Of a stretch of DNA of 64,000 nucleotides, positions 45,665-56,389 are shown piece by piece. The DNA comes from Tupaia tana (lineage: Eukaryota; Chordata; Mammalia; Scandentia; Tupaiidae), in contig JAKSZU010000025.1 of NCBI GenBank assembly GCA_026018925.1, positions 28,070,696 to 28,134,695 of the forward strand. The letters run 5' to 3'. How positions within the stretch are numbered: the stretch's first letter is position 1; each line of letters opens with the position of its first letter. Both the position numbers and the translations under genes were made by a program. A model generated the notes under the pieces. It made no database searches. It saw only the letters and a list, made by a program, of their open reading frames with translations, and was not told where the DNA came from.

Positions 45665-46522
45665 TAAAGGTCGTGAGCAAGTGAATTAAAGTTCCAGTTT
45701 ATTGTGGTGCAATACGATGTCCAGATCTATGCATAGTTTTTATTTTATTTTATTTTACTTTTTCACAATACCCAGTCCCCATGGACTTTGTCCTCCTGAC
45801 AAAGAAGCCAACGAGAGAAAGTAACCCCAAGAACCACGGGGAGAGCCAGCTGGCGCAGAGGAGGCAGTTACCGGTGTCCTCACTCATGGCTGATGGACGG
45901 ACTAGCGGGGGCTTCGCATCGTGACTGCTGGTGTGGGCGATGGCAGCGTCGTGGGGTTGCTCAGCTGGGCAGGCTGTGTTAGTGCGATGGCGGGGATGGG
46001 AATCTGGAGGGAATGGGTTCAAGAAAGAGCAGGAGGAGAAGACGGGGAGACGGCAAGTATAAATCACACTAGGATTTGCTGTAACAGGAGTGGAAAAATA
46101 GGGCTTGTAGCTGAAGAATGTGAGATCGACGGATTTCTTTCCATATTTCTCTCTTTTTTTCTGACAGCAGCAAGTACAGCATATTTACAATCCGATATGA
46201 ATGATACATCAAAGAGGAAACTGTAACAGCGCAGGAAGGAGAGTGGACCGTCCTCTTGAATAGAGAAAGGAATGGAATAGGATCCAGTGTGCAAGGGGGG
46301 GGTGGGCCTAAAGGGAGACATGGGTATTTCACCCAAAGTTAGAAGAGGGAAAGCAGGGCACAGTGGGCACACCTGCAGAGAGGGCAGCAGACGTTTGTGC
46401 CTAATTGCTCTTAGCGTTTTAATACACAGCCATTAACAGCAAAGACTTGGCATGGGTGGGAGCAAATGCAGGTGATCTGAGAAAGGAGAGAAGAGGTAGA
46501 AGAGTCATAGAAGAGAGAAGGG
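45665..46522. other. No gene recognised
   Basis: Unique-looking. ORFs of about 100 codons (45750-46067, 45921-46226, 46064-46372) overlap each other and have no motif. Confidence 0.4.
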
Positions 46523-46524
46523 GA

Positions 46525-46737
46525 ACAGTCTACAGCAGGGTCCTGACACGACAGCTCATGGGCCAGCCCTGACCTTCTCTGTGAGTGGCTTTGGTGGAAG
46601 TGGCACAACCATTCACCGTGCCCTGTCTGTGCTACTCCCCTGCTGTGACGCTGAATTGTGACAGCAGCTGTGTGGCCCCGAGCTTCCATACCCCCTCTGG
46701 TCATTTACAGAAAACGGCAGCCAATCACTGCTGAGAG
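46525..46737. mobile_element. hAT-type DNA transposon fossil
   Basis: 'ctcatgggccagccctg', 'ccattcaccgtgccctg', 'gaattgtgacagcagctg', 'tgtggccccgagcttcc' and 'gtcatttacagaaaacgg' match, in order, the widespread mammalian hAT fossil with the 'ggcccgcaaagcc ... ctttacagaaaaag' end. Only a relic remains. Confidence 0.6.
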
Positions 46738-46739
46738 AG

Positions 46740-48364
46740 CTCAGTTGGATTTTGAACCCATGGTCAGAAGCACAAGGCTAGTAGTCACACATTTAAAGGA
46801 AACTAGAAAACACGAGTGTCCTTCTGTGGTGAAAGAGAGGGAGCGACAGAGAGAAGGGTGGCTCTTCTCAGATGGTCATTTTCAAGTGCTTGGGTAGAAG
46901 AGAGTCCAAATTAACCAGGGCTGGTGCTCAACCAGAGAGAGACTAAGTAACAGCCCTTGGAATCGATGCTGATTAAGGGAGGTGGTGAGGGCGAAGGTGA
47001 TAGTTAAATGAAGTTATCAATAGTTTGGAAGTCTTCGTGAACTTCAGGAACCATTAAATTGGGCTATTAAAGGAAATAAACACCGAAGGCATAAGGACAG
47101 AGAAGGCGCTTGAAATTAGATTATGGAGAGGTAACATTTGAGCAATGGGAGGTGAGCACATTACTGTGGTGAGGAGAAAAAATAAAGCAGTGGCACGAGC
47201 TCCTCAGAAGAGCACCCCACCCTCGGGTAGGAGCTCACTCCCAGCCTCCTAGGCCTGCCTGAGCTCTGCACGTGGCACCGTGATTGAATCTGGGAAGCAA
47301 GTTTGCAAAGCCAGATTAGCACAGTGCTCCCCTTGTTTGTCCCGTTTCCAAGAGATCAGTAAAACTGCATTAGGAAGAGGGAGAATCAAAACCAGGTAGG
47401 AGAAATAGATGAGCTTTCAATGGACATCTTATTCATAATCCTGTCTCCCCAGGGAAATGGCTTCCGCTGAAAGACACTACCCAGGATTACGGTCCCTGGA
47501 ATGGCTTGGATGACAGACAGAAAGCAGGGACGGCGGGTTTCATTATCTTCCCTCACCGCGGGTGAAGCGGAGCACAGGCTGAATTATGTGAGGTTTTTCA
47601 GGTCTTCCCAAACTAAACAGTCTGTCAAGTTTGAGATCATAAAGAATCGCCCATCTTCCCACCCTCGCCCTTGACCCAGTTCGCATAGCGTTTTCTTTTT
47701 TAATCAATGTGTCTCTCCCGTCAAATACTCTGAGCGCGGAGACGGCCGGTCCTGGCCGACGGTATCGGTGCTTGCTAAACTTCCTGATCTACCTTCAAAG
47801 TTATGGCCACATTCCAAACTGATTAAGTGGGTCGCAGCCTTTCGGAGAGGCCAAAGCCAGCTGTTCCCAGTCAGTTGTATTCCTTCCAATTGGCAAGCGA
47901 TAAATGGAGGTTTTTCTCAGGAGGTTCACTCTGCAGTCGGTGATTGATGACTTGATATTATGCCTTTCAGGCCAGAGTGACATCTCACCCCCAGCCAGAG
48001 TCCTGAGTCTGCCTCCGTGCTTAGGTTACCATCTGCACACCACAGCACACGGCGTGCGCACTTGTAAACTCGGCTATGCATGCAATGACCTCTTTACCCA
48101 TTTACTTTTAAAGTATTTGTATATAATTGCCTGTGTCTATATAAACCATACATATAATTTTATAGAGAGAAATTAATCAGTATGACTTATATTAATCTAT
48201 ATAAAATATAAATATTTATATGAAACATAATTATGTGTATGTATAATTCTATCTCCATGCATCATTCCACTGGTTATGAGAAACAGAGATCAAAGAAACA
48301 GTCCCTTAACAAGGACCTAGCAGGCTACCAACGAGACAGAAAAATAGACAATGAGAACTAATTG
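46740..48364. other. Unique-looking DNA, no gene; conserved-looking block
   Basis: The segment 47560-47990 is high-complexity, keeps CpGs and holds factor-type words such as 'gattaagtgg' and 'gattgatgac'. ORFs here are 60-90 codons without motifs. AT-rich runs follow at 48120-48250. Confidence 0.45.
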
Positions 48365-48365
48365 T

Positions 48366-48760
48366 GGGGGTCAGCAGGGGGTGGGGAGGTTTAGGCACTG
48401 GACGGGGGTCAGCAGGTGGTGGGGAGGGTTAGGCACTGGACGGGGGTCAGCAGGTGGTGGGGAGGGTTAGGCACTGGATGGGGGTCAGCAGGTGGTGGGG
48501 AGGTTTAGGCACTGGACGGGGGTCAGCAGGTGGTGGGGAGGGTTAGGCACTGGACGGGGGTCAGCAGGTGGTGGGGAGGTTTAGACCCAGTCGCTTGGAA
48601 ATCATGTGGGGTGCATCCGAACATGTGCCCCAAATCTTGAGAAGAGAATGGACAAGAAGGGATTGCAATGTTGCCAGCCCCCAGAGGGTGATTTCTCACT
48701 TTCCCTCTCTCTGTTTCTCTCTGGAGAACACATGCCCCCTATAACAACCAACAAAAAGCT
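48366..48760 (+). repeat. SINE-T whose head has expanded into a 38-bp minisatellite
   Basis: A 38-bp unit beginning 'gggggtcagcaggtggtgg' and ending 'gcactggac' repeats almost six times (48366-48585). It equals the SINE head from the first G to the anticodon-side 'cactggac'. The last copy continues into the SINE body ('gaaatcatgtggggtgc', 'gagaagagaatgg', 'gccccctataac'). Confidence 0.93.
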
Positions 48761-48764
48761 GTGG

Positions 48765-49012
48765 AGATGAGTAGGTGATGAGGAGGTTAAGGTGGCTGAA
48801 TCTCACATGGATGACTATGAGGTTTGAGTCCCAGATCTGGCAGCTTGAAAACACGGCACGTGTGTGTGCATGCCCAAAATGCCCAGAGGACAACGGAGGA
48901 GAAGGCGGTGTGGCCATTCCCCGGGGCATGATTTCTTGCTTTCCCTCTTTCTGTCTTTCTCATGAGTAGGCATGCCCCTATTGCAAACAAAACAAAACAA
49001 AACAAACAAAAA
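48765..49012 (+). repeat. SINE-T, tandem neighbour
   Basis: Diverged head with 'gaggtttgagtcccag', then 'gcccagaggacaacgg', 'gcatgcccctattgc' and an (AAAAC)n tail. Confidence 0.88.
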
Positions 49013-49014
49013 AG

Positions 49015-49608
49015 CAGAAACTAAGTGTGATAAGTAAGAGGACGGAAGCAAGTAGGAGTAACCTAAAAGGGACGTACGGAAGCCTGGACAAGGTGTTTCG
49101 ATCTCACAACTGCTGGCATTTGTGGCTGGGTAGCTGTTGCAGGGCTGCTCTACGTCTTGCAGGATGTTGAGCAGTGTCCCTGACAACACCTACCCACAAG
49201 ATACCAAGTTGTGGCAACCAAAAGTGTCTGCATGTTATCACATTTCCCTAAGAGAGGAAGGAAACGACATTGTCCCTCGAGAATCATCCACCTGGAGCAT
49301 CAGGGCCTTTTCCCTGGAACAGATGACACAGAAACTAGATCTCTAGGATGAGCAGTAATTTTCTCAATAAACAGGGTGACATATGATATTTTTTAAGTAA
49401 GGAACTAGTCTGTGAAGATATCACGTATTCAAGAAATGGTAAGTAATTTGATGCTGCTGCAGCATAGACCAATCAGGATGTCGAAGGGTAGGTTGGAAGG
49501 TAGACTGGACCCAGGTTAATGAAAACACCCATGATTAAAATATATTTTGGCAGTTCCAAAATAAAGCATATTATCGCAACTATCTATGCAAATATCCAAA
49601 TATATGCC
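49015..49608. other. No gene recognised
   Basis: Unique-looking; the 49015-49240 part resembles old repeat DNA but cannot be named. Confidence 0.4.
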
Positions 49609-49611
49609 CAT

Positions 49612-49692
49612 TGGTCTCAGTCTTACTGAATCAGAGTCTTTGGGTCCAGGAATATGTATACTTTAAAAGTTCTTAGGTGAGCTTAAAAATTT
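49612..49692. repeat. MER5-type hAT fossil fragment
   Basis: 'ctgaatcagagtctttggg', 'ccaggaatatgtatac' and 'agttcttaggtga' are the MER5A inner end. Confidence 0.6.
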
Positions 49693-49696
49693 AGCG

Positions 49697-50535
49697 GAGT
49701 CCATTCATTGTTAGTGTATAAAAATGCTGTAGAGGAGCCAGAGGTGACAGAGAGGTTACGGAACTGGACTCTCACATGGCTGATTGTAATTCAGCTTGAA
49801 AATCATACTGGGTGTGTGCATGTGTGCCCAAAATCCCAGGAGGAGAATGGAGGAGAAGGGATTGCAGCATGGCCGTCTCTTTGTGGGGGGGGAGGGTTGG
49901 GTATTTCTCACTCTCTCACTGTGCCTCTCTGTCTCTCTGGTGAGCACATGTGCCCTATAGCAAAAACTTTAAAAAAAAAACTGTAGATTTTTGTATATTG
50001 ATTTTGTAACCTGTTATTTTACTGAATTCATTTATCACTTCTAGGTTTTTTTTTTTTTTTATGGGTTTCCTTGTACTTTCTATGTATATATTCATCATCT
50101 GAGAATAGGGCCAGTTTAGCTTTTTCTTTTGCTATCTGAATGCCTTTTATTTTACTCTCTTATCTGATGGCATTGGCTAGAACTTCCAGCACTACATTGA
50201 AAAGGAGTGGAGAAAATGAGCAGCCTTGTCTTGTTCCAGTTTACACTGGAAAATCTTTCAGCTTTTCCTCATTCAATATGATCTTAATAATGGACCTGTC
50301 ATATATGAATTTATTGTATTGAGAAATATTCCTTCTACTCCTATTTTTCTAAGGTCTTGATCATAAAAGTATATTGCATTTTATCAAATGCTTTTTCTGC
50401 ATTTATAGATATAATCATATAGCTTTTATCTTTCCTTCTGTTAATGTGATGTATTACATTTATTGTTTTGAATACAGAACCATGTTTGCACCCCTGGGAT
50501 AAGGTCTACCTGATCATGATATATAATATTCTTAG
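49697..50535 (-). mobile_element. L1 ORF2 (reverse transcriptase part), inverted segment
   Basis: Read in reverse, the segment gives the L1 ORF2 palm region: 'IPGVQTW', 'KAFDKM', 'GTRQGC'-like, a degenerate F-S-D-D at the catalytic site (near 50095-50106), then 'GYKINIQKS'. Stops and frameshifts make it inactive. A SINE (49734-49979) sits inside it. It meets the next L1 piece head to head. Confidence 0.92.
49734..49979 (+). repeat. SINE-T inserted in the L1
   Basis: Head 'gaggagccagaggtgacag', 'gtgcccaaaatcc' and 'gccctatagcaaaaac' are present. 'ctgtag' stands on both sides, and the L1 continues across it. Confidence 0.92.
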
Positions 50536-50539
50536 TGTT

Positions 50540-51335
50540 TACATTAACCATACAACAAATAAGATATCTAGGAAAAAACCTAACCAACAAGGTGAAAGAC
50601 ATTTGCAAGGAATGCAATGAAAAATTGAAAATAATCCATAAGAAGAAAGATATCCCATGTTCTGGATGGGAAGAATTAATTAGCTGAAATGTCAATCTTA
50701 CCTGAATTAATTTACAAATTCAACACAATGCACATCAAATTACCATTGACATTCTTCATAGAAATAGAAAAAGCCATCATAATAATTGTCTGGAATCAAA
50801 AAAGACCCAAAGCAATACTGTGTAAAAGAGGACTATTCACAATTGCTAAGGCATGAAATTAACCTAAATGTCTAAAATGTGATGACCAGTTTGAAAAACT
50901 ATGACACACATATACTGTGGAATATTATTCAGCTATAAGAAACAATGGGGCCCTGTCACTTGATTCAAAATAGATAAATATGTAAGATTTCATGCCAAGT
51001 GAAATGAGTCAGACTTTGAAAGACACACACTGTATATCCCCACTCAGTCTACGTGAAGGTCTGTACTGTACGGCAGAAATGGAAAGATCTGAAAACGTGA
51101 CAGTAGAGAGGATACGTGCAAACACCAGGGACTGTGAGGGAGGGAAGAGGATGGCAGAGGGTGGGTGGGAGGGCTAAGAGAAGAAAATTCCACAGACAAA
51201 AGAAATATAAAGTCCTCTGTTGAAAATTATGTGTGTGGTAATATCTTTGATTTGATTGTCATGTACTACATGCCTACTCTTGAAAGCCATATTGTGCATT
51301 ATAAAGATGTACAATGATGGAATGTAAGAAAAAGG
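50540..51335 (+). mobile_element. L1 ORF2 C-terminal part and 3' UTR
   Basis: 'aagatatctaggaaaaaacc' (the 'KYLG.NLT' stretch), 'acattcttcatagaaatag', 'ggaatattattcagctataa' and the 3' UTR words to 'gatgtacaatg' follow sense L1. This piece starts about 25 codons after the inverted piece ends, so they belong to one insertion. Confidence 0.9.
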
Positions 51336-51339
51336 GAAG

Positions 51340-51893
51340 AGGGTGGGGGGAAACAACTCCAAAAACAAAAAAATTGCGTAAGATTGTAAAAAGAAAAATA
51401 GTTTAATACTATCCAAATCATTTTTAAAAATCCAAGGTAGATAAAGAGTTTGGGGTTACTCATGTATATTTTCTAAAGCTTACTGATTTTGTATAAGCTT
51501 ATAAAACTCATTCATAGGAATAATAATATGACGGAACTCAGATATTGAATATATTAAATATCACGTAATCTATTGACTACCATGAGATACCATTCTCTAA
51601 GGAAAGACACAAGAACTTCTTTTAGCATCATTTTAAATGATCACTTAAGGAATCTTTATTTTATACACCTATATAAATGCAGCTGATATATAAATACATA
51701 GATATATAAATTTGATATTTATATATCTATTCAACAATGGTATAACTCATCTCAGGGTTTCTGAATACATTTATATATAAATAGATTTATTAATCTGATA
51801 TTTATAATTCTACCATATCCAGATATATAAAATGTCTTATTGATACTATTACTGTTTTTGTTTGTTTTGTTTTTGTATCCAGTAAAGATTATA
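51340..51893. other. AT-rich DNA, no gene
   Basis: Repeated 'atatataaat' and 'gatatttata' words. No ORF. Confidence 0.55.
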
Positions 51894-51895
51894 CA

Positions 51896-51899
51896 AAAA

Positions 51900-51966
<67 letters not shown>

Positions 51967-51996
51967 GAAGAAAGAAAGAAACGAAGAAAGAAAGAT
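51896..51996. repeat. (GAAA)n microsatellite
   Basis: About 25 GAAA units with few changes at the 3' side. The Lys/Arg and Phe/Leu ORFs here are artefacts. Confidence 0.98.
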
Positions 51997-52019
51997 TTAC
52001 AGAGTCCAGCCACTCGGCT

Positions 52020-52155
52020 TGATCTGCAGAACATCAGCATCAGCATTGCCTGGGCACATGTTAGAAACGCAGACCCTCATTCCAGACCTACAGAATCAGC
52101 ACCTGCATTTTGACAAGAGCCCCAAGTGACTCCAGTAGTAAGAAGCGCTGCTTTC
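52020..52155. repeat. MER5A-type hAT fossil
   Basis: 'catcagcatcagcattgcc', 'tgttagaaacgcagacc', 'cagacctacagaatcagc' and 'tgcattttgacaagagcccc' agree well with MER5A in order. Confidence 0.88.
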
Positions 52156-52159
52156 ATCT

Positions 52160-52698
52160 ACAGGAATTCCTTCAAAAACGCAAGACAGATGCTGGCGACC
52201 CCTGGGCATATACACCAGGCCTGTCCAGCGCTGTTGGTTTAGAAACTGGAGGAGCCTACAGGAGAACACGCACCATCGAGCCACTCTTTCTGATTTCCCC
52301 ACATGGTAAGTTAGAGATTTATTAAAAATATAAAATAAATTCATATGGAAAAGCAGGGGAGAGGTGAATGTCATCATCGATCATAAAATAACCTCTTAGG
52401 ATCCCAAACCAATCCTGACATAAACCTACATTTCCCGGGGCCACAAACCAACTCTACTAATTTAGAGCCACTAAGAAACAGAGGAAAACTTACTTAATAC
52501 TGAAATAAAGAGAAAATGCATATATATTACCTTTAAGAGCATTTTGCATTTATCATTCTAGATTGCTAGCACACTCTAATTCCAGACTGAAATAGAAGCT
52601 TACCCTACCTACAGGCAATGCAGAGCAAACTCGATGTACAGCTAACAACGATGACCATTTGGAGAACGTCTGTAAATTGCCCATCACTGTGCCAATGG
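52160..52698. other. No gene recognised
   Basis: Unique-looking. ORFs up to 93 codons on both strands lack motifs. Confidence 0.45.
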
Positions 52699-52699
52699 A

Positions 52700-52855
52700 C
52701 CACCTAAGCAGCGGTTTTTTGTGAAAAGTACTACTGCATTTCACAGATGCAAAGACGGAGGGGCCGAGTGGGTTGTCCAGGTCTCATGCTAATAAGCAGC
52801 AGCGTCTAAATACACCCCCTGCTCTCTGATGCCCTACCCCTTGTTCCGGGCCACT
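52700..52855 (-). repeat. MIR fossil
   Basis: 'tttcacagatgcaaagacgg', 'ggttgtccaggtctcatgc' and 'tgctctctgatgccctacc' are antisense MIR. Confidence 0.75.
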
Positions 52856-52857
52856 CT

Positions 52858-53038
52858 GATTTAAGCTCAATTATGAGAAGAGACACAGAAAAGCTCCAGC
52901 ACTCCATAGGCTTAATTATAAAACTTCTCAATCCCCCTTGTAAACTACAAATGAGAATCTCTAATCCAATAGGTTCTTACAATTAACTGAGATAAAATCA
53001 CCTTACACTTTGTAATTCCACTTTTTCATCATTAACAT
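52858..53038. other. Unique-looking DNA
   Basis: Short AT-rich spacer, nothing recognised. Confidence 0.45.
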
Positions 53039-53039
53039 G

Positions 53040-53108
53040 GTCACATGGGTCTAGGAGACGTCTAAGGTTCCTTTTAGCTCCAAGATTTTATGAATCTGTA
53101 TGTTACAC
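53040..53108 (+). repeat. CR1/L3-type LINE tail
   Basis: 'gacgtctaaggttcctttta' then 'gctccaagattttatgaatc' is the CR1-clade 3' end pattern ('aggtcccttccagctc ... attctatga'). Confidence 0.55.
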
Positions 53109-53109
53109 A

Positions 53110-53812
53110 TCTAAATGGTTATCATTCAGAAACCCTGAGATGGGTTATGCCACTGTTGCATAAAACCTTCCAGACAATGGATTTTAAAAATCATATACAT
53201 ATAAAATGCCAGGGTCTAGAAGTATGATATTTAACTCCAAGAGAATAATAGTATAGTCAGGTACTGTTTTATTCCACCATTTATACTTAGAGTTTATCTA
53301 CTTGTTCTTGAAGGGGGGAAGGGCAGAAAGGTGTCCGGCACTCATGGCAATGACAATGTACTTGGGGAGAGAGCGAGGCGAACACACACTGGAGGGACCA
53401 CGTGTGGGACTGACTGTGAGACAAGCAGAGGATGGAGTCAGGCAGCCCGGGGTTGCAGACAAGGAGCGCGTGGGGGACAGGCGAGGACGGGGTCAGTGCC
53501 TCTGCTTGGAGTGCTGACATGTGACTGAGACCTGCACCCTGACGAATAAGACAAACGGAGAGATTTTCAGGCAATACAAATCATCAACATGAAAAACGTA
53601 AGACCAGGAAAAAAGCCAGCGCATTGGCGATGTTGAGAATCCAGTTGGCGCGTGGAAAGGGACTGAGTGAGAGAAGGGCGCCCAGTCAGTCTGGTGGGAG
53701 CCTCTGTCTCAGAGTCCATGACGAGACCCCTGCATATTATTTATTTAGCTTTCCTGCTATACCTTCATGCTTTGAAAATTATAAAGCTAATAAAATTAGT
53801 GTTGATAACACA
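53110..53812. other. No gene recognised
   Basis: ORFs of 65-100 codons on both strands, none with a motif. Confidence 0.4.
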
Positions 53813-53814
53813 TT

Positions 53815-54035
53815 CTTAGTATGTGCTAGGTGCTTAGTATGTGCTAGGGACTTTCTTGCATTAATTCATTTAATCTTCACCCAACCCTTTGAGATGGGAA
53901 CTATTACTACCCCATTTTATAGATAAGCAGTGTAGACAGAGTGACTTAAGGAGCAGCACAGCCAGGAATTTTCCAAGCCAGACTTATTCTCGGGCAGCCC
54001 GGCCTCTGAGCTTGAGCTCTTACACACTGGGCTCA
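53815..54035 (-). repeat. MIR fossil with a small internal duplication
   Basis: 'cattaattcatttaatcttc', 'ccccattttatagataagc' and 'gagctcttacac' are antisense MIR. The word 'cttagtatgtgctagg' is repeated directly (53815-53830 and 53832-53847). Confidence 0.88.
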
Positions 54036-54039
54036 ACGA

Positions 54040-54562
54040 GAGTGTTCTATTTGTGTGGACTGAAAGGATTATTTTAATTCCTCTTTCCTTACTTTAAGAA
54101 GAAGCACGGCTTGACCCAGTACAATGGTGCATGGTGTTTGTGAAGGTTTTGAATCCAACCCCTTCACAATGAAAAGTGCAGTCCTTGAAACAGCGAGCAA
54201 GCCAGGAGCCTGCCGGCGTTGGAGAGGCTGGTTCTTCAACCTCAGGACGCATTTAGCCTGGGTCTTCAGGCTCAGTTCGCAAAATCAACTTCATCATAAG
54301 CCTGTTGATATTCTTCTGAAACTTGTTTTTATTTTTCAGTTACAATAATTGAGGCGATTTTCTGGCAGTGGTGCTGAGATGAGAGTTCTCTGTGAGCTGA
54401 GGTAGGTGATACGTCCACGTGTAGAGACACAAAGGAAGTCTAGAGAAATGGAGAGATGGAAGACAGAGAGGCGGGGTGGTGGGCAGAAGAGAGACGGGAA
54501 ACGTGGTGTGTCTGCGTGTGCAGAGACAGAGCTCTTAAGAGAAGGAGGCTGACAGCAGTACT
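54040..54562. other. No gene recognised
   Basis: Unique-looking sequence; ORFs below 90 codons. Confidence 0.45.
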
Positions 54563-54564
54563 AT

Positions 54565-54790
54565 TATTTTTTCAGTCTCCTTTTTTTACTTCCAAGAGTT
54601 TAGAAAGAGAGAGAGAGGCAACCCCAAAAGGGTGCCCATCCTCACCTCAGCTGGTCAGGTCAGGGCACACAGTGCCCCGATGTGGACATGAACCCAGGAC
54701 CCTCCACATGTGAGGCCAGCTATGCCACTGCAGTGCTGATGCCCGGCCCAGCCCCACCGTCTGGTCACCACGCCTTGCAAACACAATGCT
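54565..54790 (-). repeat. Old SINE relative
   Basis: 'tttagaaagagagagagagg', 'ggacatgaacccagg' (a B-box complement) and 'gatgcccggccc' outline a reverse SINE older than the main family. Confidence 0.55.
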
Positions 54791-54849
54791 ACACCTGATC
54801 TAGTTACGGAGTGAGTGCGTGCCCACTGCTGTTCCAAGCAGCAAGAATC

Positions 54850-54995
54850 ACATGACATTTTCTAATCCTTTCAACAATTCCGTGAGGTATACGAAACTAC
54901 CCCCACTGGACAGATGGGATGCCGAGTCACAGAGAGATGAAGTAACGTAGCCACCATCAAAGAATTAGTGATAGAGCCGTCCAGACCCCCGCCCT
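54850..54995 (-). repeat. MIR fossil
   Basis: 'aacaattccgtgaggtatac', 'cactggacagatgggatgcc' and 'gagatgaagtaacgtagcc' are antisense MIR. Confidence 0.85.
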
Positions 54996-54999
54996 GCCA

Positions 55000-55742
55000 C
55001 CACGTCTGTCCTCAGAGTCTGGGCCCTCACTGCCCCGACTCGGTGTCTGTGTGTATCATAACTAGCCCTCCTTTAATGTTGTCAGGAAAGATTCTTACTT
55101 TTTTTTTGCCTTTTCCTACCCCACTACACACAGAGCAGCAACACCAAATAGTATTTCTCATAGCTGACAATGGGAGTAACCAATGAATATGAAAGATGTC
55201 AATTTCTTCTTTGCAGAAGGACAGCCTTAAAATGGCATTTTGACTCACTTCCCTAGCTTTGAGTTTAGTGTCAAACCACAACAGCCGAGGAAAGGCAGCC
55301 TCTCCTAAAGCATCCTGACTTCGTGAGAAGGAAATAGGCATGGCGAGAACCCCAGGGTTTGCAGGACTCAGGGAACAAGCAGGAAACATCCAGAGAAGAG
55401 AGCAGACAGCAGCTGGTCCCCTGACCTCTCCCCTCTGTGAGTGCAGTATCTGCACGTAACCAGATCAGCCCTTCGACCGACTCTGGGTAACAGAACGTGG
55501 CAGAAGTGCTGTGTGACTTCCGAGGCTAGATTCGAAGAACCTCCTGTTCCCATCTGGGCCTCCTATTATGATCTCAGCTAAGGAGATGAGTTAAGACCCC
55601 CGAATCTCCCAGGTGCTCGGCGTCTAGGACAGAGGCAGATATTAAATCATGCCACAAGGGTATCAAACACATGCAGTGACAGGGCTAGGTACGAGGGGCT
55701 TGAGATCGTAACAGCTGGTGATACTATCTGATAAAAGTATGC
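55000..55742. other. No gene recognised
   Basis: The 142-codon reverse ORF (55027-55455) shows no domain. Its composition is ordinary and it overlaps ORFs in other frames. Confidence 0.4.
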
Positions 55743-55744
55743 TA

Positions 55745-55830
55745 ATTTTTTTTTCAAGAAGGTGCACATACTCATTCGAGAGAGAAACAGAAAGAAGGAA
55801 AGTGAGACCCACCCCCCCAAGGGTGTGTAG
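55745..55830 (-). repeat. SINE tail fragment
   Basis: 'tttttttttcaagaaggtgc', 'agagagaaacagaaag' and 'cccccccaaggg' are the reverse 3' part of a SINE. It is cut at the head side, next to the L1. Confidence 0.7.
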
Positions 55831-55831
55831 C

Positions 55832-56389
55832 ACATTTATTTATACATCCACCTGCTGGTGAGCATTTGGCTAGCCTCCCATTTTGACCATTGCTAGTAAT
55901 GCTGCTCGGACCGTGAGTGCACAAACACACCTCTAAAGCTCCGCCATCAGTTGTTCTGTGTACATGCCCAGAAGTGCAATTATTGGATAATATGATCATT
56001 CTATTTTCAGTGTCTTTGAAACTGAAAACTACTATAATGACTTCCATAGTGGCTTTACTATTTTATGTTCTACCAACAGTGCACAAGAGTGCCAATTTCC
56101 GCAAATCCTTGCCAATTCTTGTTATTTATGTTTATTTTTGGAGTAGCTATACTGCAGTGGTATCCCATTAGGTACTATCTCATTATGGCTTTGATTTGTG
56201 TTTCTCTAATTATTACTGATGCTGAGCATCTTTCCATGTGTTTGCTATTTGTTTTTCTTTTTTTTGAAAAATATCTATTTAAGTCCTTTGATGGTTTTTA
56301 ATTGGATTGCTTTGTGCAATTTTTAAGTTGTGGAAGTTCCTGAGATAGTCTGGATATTAATCCCTTAGCAGACATGTAATATGCAAATA
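55832..56389 (-). mobile_element. L1 3' region, left part of a composite
   Basis: Antisense L1 3' sequence is clear: 'gtacatgcccagaagtgc', 'ctaccaacagtgcacaag', 'gctgagcatctttccatg' and 'ggatattaatcccttagc'. It stops at a TA where the mariner begins. Confidence 0.9.

Noticed and set aside
48366-48585. CRISPR-like or gene-cluster repeat
   Set aside because: The unit equals the SINE head and has no spacers.
51849-52046. Phe/Leu-rich small membrane protein ORF
   Set aside because: It is the reverse reading of the (GAAA)n microsatellite.
55027-55455. 142-codon minus ORF as a gene
   Set aside because: No recognisable domain; other frames are also open and there is no supporting context.
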